Translations under genes and position numbers: made by a program | Notes under the pieces: model-generated | Databases searched by the model: none | Told to the model about the DNA's origin: nothing | Seen by the model: the letters and a program-made list of their open reading frames with translations, nothing else | In this document: piece after piece, positions 13,438 to 24,300 of the stretch | How positions within the stretch are numbered: the first letter of the stretch is position 1 | Layout: the number at the start of each line of letters is the position of its first letter | Origin: Aldrovandia affinis | Lineage: Eukaryota > Chordata > Actinopteri > Notacanthiformes > Halosauridae | DNA length: 64,000 nucleotides | Direction: 5' to 3' | Assembly: GCA_029706075.1 (NCBI GenBank) | Contig: JAINUG010000114.1 | Span: 682,001 to 746,000 of the forward strand

Positions 13438-13818
13438 CTGCTGTTTAATAATGGATGGCCGGGGTATGTGTGGGAAACTACTGGCCAAATCAAGAATCCC
13501 GTCCTGTAGGTACTCTTCGTAATGGCAGCTAATGGACATTTGTGAGGTGTGGTCTCCGTTGGCATATGCTTCCCCGTGACCGTTGGAGTTGGAGTTGGTG
13601 CCATTAAGAACCTTCTTGGCAAGCTCCGGGACGCAGTTTGTTGCGTGCTGCCCCTTTGATATGGGGAGGTCCTTCGGTCCTGGCTGCACAATGACAGCCG
13701 CCACTGCCGGAGCATCCACATCTGCCCTGTCCTCCGACGTTGGTGATGAGGCGGAGTCGGCGACATCTGTGGGGCTTCCGAAACAGTGCTGCAGGGCAGC
13801 ACACGGGAAACCGTGCAT
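13438..13818 (-). CDS. First coding exon of an unidentified gene (127 codons)
   Basis: The exon starts at an ATG (minus, 13818) and stays open for exactly 127 codons to a strong donor, cagcag|gtatgt, in phase 0. The protein is Ala/Asp/Ser-rich and looks disordered (ADSASSPTSEDRADVDAP). It then has a Gly/Asn/Ser stretch (NGTNSNSNGHGEAYANGD) and a more ordered, conserved-looking end (EEYLQDGILDLASS, then HIPRPSIIKQQ). Local GC is much higher than in the surrounding DNA, which fits a promoter-proximal exon. I do not recognise the family. By synteny (in tetrapods FAM107B lies next to CDNF on the same strand) it could be the N-terminal exon of a long fam107b form, but I cannot confirm this by sequence. 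The start codon is chosen as the first ATG of the coding-looking frame. Confidence 0.5.
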
Positions 13819-15469
13819 GCTAACCGAAACGCAGTGCCGCAGTTATACGATACTGTCACGGGTAAAACTAAGCACAGACCTTAAATTTTGTGATATTGTG
13901 TAAATAGTTGATCAATAAAAGCAGTGAAGTTATTTGTATTTTATTTTGTGATTGTCTCAAGATATCCACAGTCAACAGCCTACACACCATTTGTCTGTCC
14001 GAAGCGGTGTAACCATTATTATAATTAACGCCAAATGCAACCGGGCGAGGTGAAGCCAGTTTAACGTAATCCCGTTCTTGGTTGCTGAACTTCTGGATCC
14101 GTCACTCAGGTGTGCAGTAGTCCTCGTTAAACAGGCTCCTTCTCCCAACTGAAGCCGACGTGTCTGGCAAAATTCTGGGTGCCGCGCGGCCGTGGGGTGT
14201 CCAGTTACCTGCACAGAAATTCCACGGCAAAGGACCTGGCACATAGTTCAGAACCTGCTGGTGACTGAATATGAAAACCCGCGGGCCTCAGATTACCAGC
14301 AGCAGTGTAAAGGATAGGCCATGGACTGTAGCTGATTAGGAAGCATTTGGGTTCAGCCATGGCATCACTCTCAATAATGAAACAAAAATTTAACAAGGCC
14401 AATTGTTCTCCAGTTACTCATTTTTAAATATTCATATCCTAAAATAGACAGAGCATTTAACAGCCGTCCATTCAGTCTGTTCTGACACACCCAGCCAATT
14501 CAGAACAGCTCATTCATATTTCATTGTGCATATGATTGACAGAACTAAATGCACACTTGATGATGAGCATCTTGGCCCCTTCTTTTGGGGTTCAATATGT
14601 ATATTATTTTGGGGAGTCTGAAACCTCACCTGATTCATAAACTGATCGATAGAGAGATAGAGATAGAGAAATTCATAAACTTCACTGACACTTTTATATC
14701 CAGTTTGTTTGAACCTTTATCTTTTTGATGAACACAACTAAAAAGCATTGATGGAAATAGATGGCAGTGTTTTCTGAAAACATGAGGTAGTTTTGTAGTT
14801 GACATTCTAAATTGGCCTGTTGAATGGATTGATTACACATACAAATTGAACAAAGCCTTGCTTATGAAATATTGATTTGCTCTTTTGTTTGAGGATGTAA
14901 ACAGTTCTATAGTTTCCACATGCTTCCCAGGATTATTTTGGCACCATATGCATGTAGTTTTCATTGGATAGTGTAGATAGAGGGACAAAGTGCAATGAGA
15001 TGGTGACGTTTCATTCAAAGTGTACACTGTACAATGTATATTCCTAAAACCTTCACAGAGCATGTATAATGCCTTCACTATCACAGTGTAATATCTTTAT
15101 AAATATTTCATGAGCATTTGTGCAGCAATTTTGGGCAGAGGATTGACCCTTATTTCAAGTGACATCATGTGTTATGTCACAATTTAGAATTATATTTTAC
15201 ATTGTTATGTTATCTTTATAAATCATTGAATGTGCTCAGAATACAAATATATACTATATGTTAATGAAGGCATTATATATCCTTAGGCAATTAGTTAATG
15301 CAATGTCTGACCCATATAATTAATTATTTGAGAACTGCATGGGAGATTCAAGGGAGATCATTTTGTTGGGCAGATGATAGCCTTCTTCAATTTATACCAG
15401 TTTAAGAAATTGACTCCTACTACTTTTCATTGGAATTAATCCTACTAATTTTCATGCTACCAGCCACAT
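13819..15469. other. Probable upstream region of the 13.8-kb exon, then intergenic
   Basis: 13820-14300 is GC-richer and may hold a promoter or 5' UTR. The frames on both strands there are not family-like. 14300-15469 is AT-rich with nothing recognised. Confidence 0.35.
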
Positions 15470-15892
15470 CAATATGTACCCTTCTCGTGTTAAACTGCTG
15501 AAGCTAAGCAGGTGTGTGTACTTGGATGGGAGAACTGCTAGGAAAACCAAGTTGCTTCTGGAATAGGTGTTGGAGGGCTAATAGAGGGCACTCTTCCCTC
15601 TGGATAAAATAGAAATCCACTGCCCCAGCATAGTGATGGGGACACTGTACTCTAGAAGGTGCTGTCCTTTGTATGATATGTTAAACTGAGGTCCTGACTC
15701 ACTATGGATATTAAAAATGATGGCACCTTTCGAAAGAGTAGGTTGTTAACTCTGGTGTAACTGACTTCCTATATCTATTTGCCAACACAATCCCTTCCAT
15801 TCCCCACCCAATTTGATTCCCTAGGTCATCACTGCAAAAGTGAATTTAATTCTAATTTGGCCTACCTGGTTAAATAAAATAAATTAATAAAC
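15470..15892 (+). mobile_element. SINE3-type (5S rRNA-derived) SINE
   Basis: The head keeps the 5S rRNA internal-promoter style: ctgaagctaagcaggtgtg, then tacttggatgggagaactgc. The body carries the expected ttaaactgaggtcctgactc block. The tail is ttggcctacctggttaaataaa, followed by an A-rich end. This is the layout of 5S-headed SINE3 elements of fish. The 5S part is mutated and is not a functional 5S gene. Confidence 0.85.
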
Positions 15893-15904
15893 AGTGTAAG
15901 CTAC

Positions 15905-17025
15905 TGTGGAGGACGTCGGTCTCGGCCATGTGGGAGTGGCATGGTTGCCTGTCTTGTTTCATGTGGTAGAGGCCTTTGGAGCAGTGAGACTTTCCGGGGG
16001 CAGGTTTGGCACTCTCACAGGGTGTGAGAGTGAACTGTCGCCCGGAAGGGAGCTCCAAAGGCCATAATTGGTTTAATTATGATTTAATTATTTAATTGGT
16101 GTCAATCAGTCAATTTATATGGAAGTCAATTGGCTGATTGGGTGTCTGTGTGAGAATGTGAGTTGAGTGATTGTGATTGGGTGATTGCCTCACAAGTCCC
16201 ACCTGAACTAAGCCTATTTAAGAGCAGGTGGGGCGAGTGGGGAATCAGTCAGTTTTGTCTTGATGTGTGTGTGTGAGTGCGTGTGCACGTATGTTGTGGA
16301 ATGTTGGATGTTTAATGTTTGTGGAGTTTTGTGTGCGTTTGTCGAAGGTGACTGAGTAGAGTGCTTCCTGTGTGAGTGGGGAAGAGGGAGAGGGGGTGCA
16401 CTAAGAGTGTCCGCCTCTCTCCCTCGGTGTGATTATGGAGGAGCGAGAGGGTGCCCTGGAAGAGGGTCCGCCTCTCGCCCTCGGTTTTAATAAGAGAGCT
16501 CGCACTCGACAGTGAAGAGTGTTTCTGAGCAACAGCCCAAGAACTCACTGAAAGAGTGGAGTGTCTTGGGGCTGGTTGCCAGAACTCTCACTGTGGGGAG
16601 TGGCGAGTGTCTCTGGATGAATGAGTAAGAGAACTCAAACTGAAAAGTTCGAGTGTCTCAGTATGAATGGGTGTGAAGCACTTGAAAGGTCACTGAATAG
16701 GTGTGTGCCTGAGGGGGTTCCAGGGGAACTCCGGAGGAAGAGGCGCGGTGTCCTGTAAGTTTGGTTATTTTAACTTGTTATTTTAGTTTGTTGTTTTTAC
16801 CCAAAAGCTTCGCGGCAAGTAGGGTGAATATTTTGTGTCTGTGTTTGTGTTGGTCTTTGTTATATGTTAACCTGCTACTCCCACTGTCTCTCTCCCATGT
16901 CTGGGGGGAGAGACAGAAAAAATAAATAAAAATGAAATAAAATCCGGTCCGTAGACCGACAAACTCCACTCCGTGTCTCCTGGCTGCTCTGTTCCCATTC
17001 AGGGTTTGTCACGTGGCGTGTGACG
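15905..17025 (+). mobile_element. Solo-LTR-like element, copy 1 (1121 bp)
   Basis: It begins TGTGGAGGACGTCGG and ends GCGTGTGACG, with a perfect 5-bp target duplication GCTAC (15900-15904 and 17026-17030). A second copy lies at 21977. It contains a promoter-like ctatttaagagcagg near 16214, a C/T-rich block with tctggggggagagacag, and an A-rich aataaataaaa run (near 16920) that could serve as a polyA signal. Relative to copy 2 it has an extra internal GA/CT-rich duplication of about 70 bp (16375-16480; gagagggtgc... twice). It sits directly behind the SINE3. Confidence 0.75.
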
Positions 17026-17030
17026 GCTAC

Positions 17031-18306
17031 ATTCCATAATCTTGTTCCTATGGCCTGATGGTTGTATTCAATTTTTAAATGAGATTCTATAAAATTGACA
17101 AGATTCACCTCAACAAGAGAGTAAGATTACACTTCATTTCCATGTTTACTTCGGTTTGACTTTTTTCTTAGAGCATCAAAAATGTATCAGTTCTCATAAG
17201 ATTTTAGATAAATAAAATGTTTACTGATTCATATTTTCAGCTACTTCCAATATGGAAAAATATGCTTATGATGTATCACATTGCAAAACAAATTGTGTTC
17301 AACAAAAGGGAAACAAGCTAATTGTATAATTCTTCAAAGATAAATCAAATGTCATGAAAATGTTGAAACAGATTATGAAAAAATATGGATTCTGTGAGGA
17401 ACTTATTAGAAAAGCTCAAAGTACTATAGTTTTGTTAAATATCCCACAAAACATATTACACAAGATTTTGTTTGTGAAGAAATATACTGACTTGAATTGT
17501 CAACTGTAGAGTTTAGTAAGGACAGTACTTAGTATATGTGCAAATTAGAGGGGAATCGGAATGAATTATATGTATGAGTTTATTTTATTGGACTTGATAA
17601 AAGTCCCTAATGGCAAAATCAATGGAAAAATAATGAAAAACACAACTCTTTGGCATGTGACCATTTTGGCAGTATTCAGCTGATTTTTTTAATTTTTTCT
17701 TCCACAGGATTACTGTAGCTCCCCCAGGTGGGTGTACAACTTATGCAATGCTGTGCAATAACTTAATAACCACATGGAATACAATTATAGAACTCCAATG
17801 AAACAGTAAACAATGGTTGAGTAAATTACATTAATATAATTGACAAATATGTGCCTCTCTGACATACAGTACAGAGAAGTACATAATATTACACAAAATA
17901 TTGAATGTTCATAAAAACAGTATGTCTATCATAAACCATTATTCTGAATTGACCCTGAGATAGTGTGAGTGTTTTTATTACAATATATGTAATAAAATCT
18001 ATTTAATATTAAGTCCTTTACAAATATGCTTAAGAAAGTATATTTGCTGGACAAGGGAAGAGGGAACTATAAAGTGCTAAAATGATCTCTGCTATAATGA
18101 CAACATATGTGTCCAGGTACTTCAAATTAGAAAATAAATGATGAGATTTGAAGAGAATATGTTTGTGCACTTTGTACATAGCATTAATGTCCATATTTTA
18201 GGAAAAACATAATAAGTTAAATGCTTACAATAGCTTAATACTTTTCATTGCAGGGGGCTTCAATATAAATAAGATCACTTTGGGCAATGGAGAATATCAA
18301 CTTGTC
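17031..18306. other. Downstream of cdnf; AT-rich, nothing recognised
   Basis: This stretch is probably cdnf 3' UTR at its right end, then intergenic. No frame or repeat is supported. Confidence 0.4.
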
Positions 18307-21300
18307 TCACAAGTCTGTTGGTTCATGTCCATGGTTTTTTGTGTGCTTTGGCGCTACCTCCTGGATGAGGCTCACAAAGTCGCTTTTCTCAATGCAGGCT
18401 CTGCATACCTCTCCCCATGAGTTGAGGATGTTCTTCAGCTCTGTAACCCTCAGTTTGACCAGGGCCATCATGCTCAAGTCTATAGTCTGCTTCTCTGAAA
18501 ACCCCCAGATAATTAAGGTACAAGTCAGACGCACAGATAGAGGAAGTGAGCATCACTCCAAGCCAGTGTGAGAGCCAAAAGCTCTCACCTTCATAAAACT
18601 CTTAATGTGAAAGAGACACAGAATCACAGCCTGTATATGCACAGCGTAACTTCCAGAGCCTTCTTTAATACACATTTCTTCAAAAAAGCCAGATCACTCA
18701 CTCAACTAAGTCCCTCTAAGACTAACCACAACTGCAAGGTCCAACTCTCACCCCCAAGGTTCAATCACCAGGTGGGACAATGCTGTTGCACCCTTGAGCA
18801 AGATACTTAACCTGAACTGCTTCAATAAATTCAACTGTATAAATGGATTGGATGTACCAAATGGAAAACTGTAATTCGCTCTGGAAAAGAGCGTCTGCTA
18901 AGTCATGTCAATATATAAGTCATGTAAGTTGGTTAGTTTGTGGCAGACTGGGAAAGTACCTGAACCTTACCATATCTCAGCTCACAGATCTGGCTGTCCT
19001 TCTTCTGAAGCCTTTCGCAAATCTTTCCCACGGGCACATGGGAGCTCATAGGGCGGGTCACCTCCAAGGTAATCCTTGTAGCCGCATCCCTGGTGGCTCC
19101 CAAATAGTAACACTTAGAGGGAGTGGAAAGATGGTAGGACGTGGTTAAAGGCAAGGACAATCCACAGCACAGAACAGCACCATATGCCACAACAAAACTA
19201 CCAATCAGTGTAACTGTCATTTCAGTCACTTTGTTCTGTATTTAACCAGGAAGTCTCTAATTTAAATGGTAATCTCTTTTGTAAGAGAGGCTTGGCAAGA
19301 CAGTGGCAGGAGTTTACAATATCAACAATTCGATAATACAGTTACAAATGAGTAAACTGGGCTTAGAAACTCATTATACCCTGAAACGAGGGGAACCTAT
19401 CTTGAATTGTTTCAGTCCAGCTATAGTGTATGCATGTCAAATGTAAGCTATGTGAGTCTCCCATGGTAAAGGTGTCTGCAATCAAAAAAGCATTGGATTA
19501 AATATTTCAATAGATGTGGTCACTTCCCTATAATAGTATCTGCAACTTTTTCACTGAATGATATATATTTAATGCTTCTAAACAATAGGGCAGGGTTACT
19601 CAAATCTGGTCCACAAATCCAAATTCAGCCCTGGCTTTCCCTTCTCTCAGGTAGTTAATTGAATAATTAGTGCCATTTATTGGCCAGAGTGTCTTCCCAC
19701 CGATCTCCCTGGTAAAGGGAGTGTGGAAAAACAACAGCACTCGACCCACAAGGACCGTGATTTTAGTAAAGGCCTAAATATACTTCACAGCACGCGTACG
19801 CGTATGCACACCCAAAACGAGCAGCATGTTTAAAAGCTATATCCACGAGGGGGCAGGTCAGAACTGTGGGGCCGAAATTAAGTTGTTTCTGGCCAGCATA
19901 CTTTGACAACTACTTTCTGCACTACAAGGTTGTTTTAATGCAGGGTTTCTCAAACTTTTTTACACCACGACTCCATTTCATGGGTGGGAAAAAATCGCGA
20001 CCCCATACATAAATGATAGTGCAATTACAACGCTGAAAAACTTTAGTCCAGAAACATATATTGGTGGTCTATTTCCAAAATAGTAGCAAATGCATTCACA
20101 GGTTACATCTTTATGAAAAACAAATAAAACAGACTTAATAGTAGCAAATACAGTACATTCACAGGCTATATCTTAAGGAAAAATAAAACGGACTGCTTAG
20201 CCTACTTAATGGTATGGATGTGCTTGGAGTGTTGAACACAGTTCATCGATGCGTGGCTGCGCTGGGCTGAGAAAGAGGCGGAGATCCCCTTCAACTCTCA
20301 GACGCGATCTATATTTATTTTTAATTAAAGTTAATGCCGAAAACTTTTTGTTTCCTCTGAAAGAAATCTAGCGGCGTTGCTTGTAATGCGCTGTTTAGTT
20401 TGCAAGTGGCGTTGCATTTTACATGGCTTAAAGCTCTCGTTAGCTAGAACTTCCCCACACACGAAAAATGTAAAGAAATGCTTATGGTTAAAAAAAAAAT
20501 ACATTTATTTGTATTTGTATTTTTTTGGCGACCCCCGTTGTTTTAATGTATTTCTTGAGAAGACAGCAGAAACAGCGGCAACGGCGCCAACATGTACATC
20601 GGGATGTAACCATGTATTGTCTTTTTTTAAAGTGAATTGTGAAATAAGCTAAACTAAACTAAACAACGGAGATGGTATAGATGGTATTAGACCATTACAT
20701 GTATCCCGATGGATAGTATGTTTCTCTCATTCTACCGATGAGAGAAATTTACCACGAAAAGCATCATCAGTATTTCTGTATGTCTGCCAGGACATTTGAT
20801 GACTTGCTTCGTCGGGTGTCCCCGCTCATTACACATCAAAACACGCAAAGTGAGCCAGCTTGCCATCACCCTCTGCTTTCTTCCCTGCCCCCACGATTTA
20901 TGAAGGTATCGCACCTCGTGTACGTATAATGTTAATCCCCAAGGACGTGCACAAGGCACACATCCACAACCACAGTATACGCGTGGCAGCCATTCTGCAT
21001 AGGAGTATTTAAAGTTTAGGCCTTAACCCTACAATAGGGGAAGGGTTCAACACCAATCAGTCTGCAGTCTACAGTGAACAGTGTTTCTCAGCAGAAAATA
21101 GGTGTGCTGCTGAGAATGGTTTACACTCACCAGTCTGCCCTCTTTGCCCCCGGCCTCCTCGCATGCCCTCTGTAACCCAGCCTCCACGCTGGCAGGGGAC
21201 AGTTCTTCATGCCTGGTCTTTAAGCCCTGGTACAGCCTCTCCAGGAACCCAACACACACTAGGAAAGGAATATTTGCTATCATGTCATGCTGCCTTGGAA

Positions 21301-24300
21301 GTACTTTTCAACCAATGTTTGGAAACGAATCCCATAATAGCAAACACAGTCAAGACAAAAATGTGTTCAGCTTGATTAGACAATAGATCTGTACGGTTCA
21401 ATTTTTCATTTAAAAAATGTTTTAATAGTGGGAGGGGGAATCATCACTATTGTTATTATTATTTATACATTCCAGTGGGAGTCACATGGTACTCAAGCAC
21501 AGTAGTACACAAGCACAAGTCCAGCAAAGCATTTGATCACAGTGAGACAAAAGAGGTGGGGACAAAAAAAAAATACTATTGGGGAAGCAACATACAGCAT
21601 CACTATAAGTGTTGTGAGGGGAAGTGAGTGGCCATCATGTTCTACCAAAGAACACTTCAAGCCAACAGCTGAGTAACTATAGATATATATATCTTCATGA
21701 TGATAATATCAGAAAATGTAACATTTTATATGTGTATATGCATACATAGAATGGGTGTAAAAGTATTCACTCCCTTTTTTCACATTTTTTTTCTTGTTAT
21801 TTGAATGTTCTTTGGTCTTCATGATGAAGCTCTAGTTTGGAAATGTGTTAATCAACTGTGGAACCCGTCACAGACAGGTGTATTTAATTTAAAATCATTT
21901 GAAACATCTTAATTGGTGGACTCCAATCAAATAATAATGTGACCTCTGAAGACAATTGATTGCACCAGAGGTGTCTTGTGGAGGGCGTTGGTCTCGGCCA
22001 CGTGGGAGTGGCATGGTTGCCTGTGATTTTACATGTTGTGGAGGCCTTTGGTGCAGGGAGACTTTACGGGGGCAGGTTTGGCACTCTCACAAGGTGTGAG
22101 AGTGAACTGTCGCCCGGAAGGTTGCTCCAAAGGCCATAATTGATTTAATTATTATTTCATTGGTGTCAATCAGGCAATTGATGTGGAAGTCAATTGACTG
22201 ATTGGGTTTGTGTGTGAGAATGTGAATTGTTGAGTGATTGGGTGATTGCCTCACGAATCCCACCTGAGCCAGGCAGAAAGTAAGCCTATTTAAGAGCAGG
22301 TGGGGCGAGTGGGGAGTCAGTCAGTCGGTCGGTCAGTCGGTCAGTCGGTCAGTCATCCAAGCTTCTGGGAGGCGGAGTCTGTGTAGAGTATGTTGAGTTC
22401 TGTGCACGTTTGTCTAAAGTGACTGAGTAGAGTGCTTCCTGTGTGAGTGGGAAAGAGAGCGAGAGGGTGCCCTGAAAGAGGGTCTGCTTCTCGCCCTCAG
22501 TGTGATTGGTAGAGAACTTGCACTCGGGCAGTGGAGAGTGTCTCTGGACAATAGCCCGGGAACTCTCACTGAAAGAGTGGAGAGTGTCTCGGTATGTTTG
22601 GGGTAAAAGAGAACTCGGACTGGAAAGTTTGAGTGTCTCTGCGTGCATGGGTTTGGGAAGCACTTGAAAGGTCACTGGATATGTGTGTGACTGGGGAGGT
22701 TCCAGGGGAACTCCGGATGAAGAGGCGCGGTGTCCCGTAAGTTTTGATTATTTTAGTTAGTTGTTTTTACCCGAAAGCTTCGCGGCGAGTAGGGTGAAGA
22801 TTTTGTTTTATGTTAACCTGCTCTCCCACTGTTTCCCATGTCTGGGGGGAGAGACAGAAAAAAATAAAAATTCAGTCCATAGACCGACAAACTCCACTCC
22901 ATCTCCAGACTGCTCTGTTCCCATCCAGGGATTGTCACGTGTGACATGTGTCTTCGCAAAAGGGGTGAATATTTAATATACCCACTGTATACATTATATA
23001 CTGGTAACTGTCAAAATAAAGAAAACACTTGAGTAAAGTATGGGTCCTGGCAGCTCTGTTATGGTGTGTGGTGCATTTTCCTTGCATGGATTGGGTCCAC
23101 TCAACCCCTTAGAGGGCAAGGTAAACGTCAATAAATATAGTCATTTTGAGTGATCCCCTTCATCATATAGTGAAGTATTTATATCCTGATGGGAATGATC
23201 TCCTCCAGGATGTAATGTAATATGCCATTTAGCAGACGCTTTTATCCAAAGCGACTTACAGTAGTGAATGCATAAAAAAATAAAAAAAAATCTGTATTTG
23301 TGGTCCGAGTGGGGATTGAACCCACAACCTAAGCGTTGCCAATGCCATGCTCTCTCAACGTCAATGAATGGTTTTATGACCATGAAAATGATGTAAATCA
23401 TATGCCATGGCCGTCTTAGTCACCAGACCTAATTGAACACTTATGGAGATTCTGGAGTGCCGCCTGAGACGGGGTTTCCCACCACAATTAAAAAACACCT
23501 AATTATGGAATATTATTCCTCATGTAATTGTTTTGCATTCCTCAAATACAGTTCCAGTTGTAGAATCTGTCAAGGCGTATTGAAGCTGTTCTGTTGGTGT
23601 GTTGTAACCCACCGCCCCGATAAGACACTTTGTTGGTGTTTCCTTTATTTTTGCAGTTCCCTGTATATACATACAGTGCCCCATCTATACCCAGTCTCAA
23701 AAATGTCACTTTTTGTTGCCTTACAACCTGAAATTAAACCATATTAAATTTTAAATTAAATTAAACTTTTATTTACCCTACAATTTCCAAGTGAAAAAAA
23801 TTCTCAAAATCTCAACATTAATAAAAAATAAAAAAACTACAATAACTTCATTGATAAGTTTACACCCCGCTTATGATACCAATTGTAAACTAGCTCAGGG
23901 GTAACCAATCATCTTCCAGTTCACACACCAAGCTAATTGGCCTCCGCCTGCGTTCAATTGTAGTGATTCTGATTACTTCAGAATAAAATCAGCTGTTCCT
24001 AGAGGATTGCACTGCTGGGTAGTGTATTTCAGAGTAAAGATGGTGGATCCATAAGCAACAAGGAGCTTTCAAAATAACTCTGGGATAAAGTTGTGGAAAG
24101 GTACATATCAGAAAATGGGTATAGAAATATTTAAAAGTCCTTAAATATCCTTTGCAGTGTGGCCAAGACCATAACTAAGAAGTGGAACCACCAGGACCGT
24201 GCCTAGTTCAGGCTGTCTGTCCAAGCTGGATGACCAAGCAAGAAGGAGACTAATCAGAGAGGCCACCAAGAGGTCAATATCAACTATGAAGAAGCTACAG

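Noticed and set aside
15470-15560. 5S rRNA gene
   Set aside because: Mutated and fused to a SINE3 body and tail.
20377-20652. 91-aa frame in the Harbinger region
   Set aside because: It crosses the hAT/Harbinger junction and has no protein resemblance.
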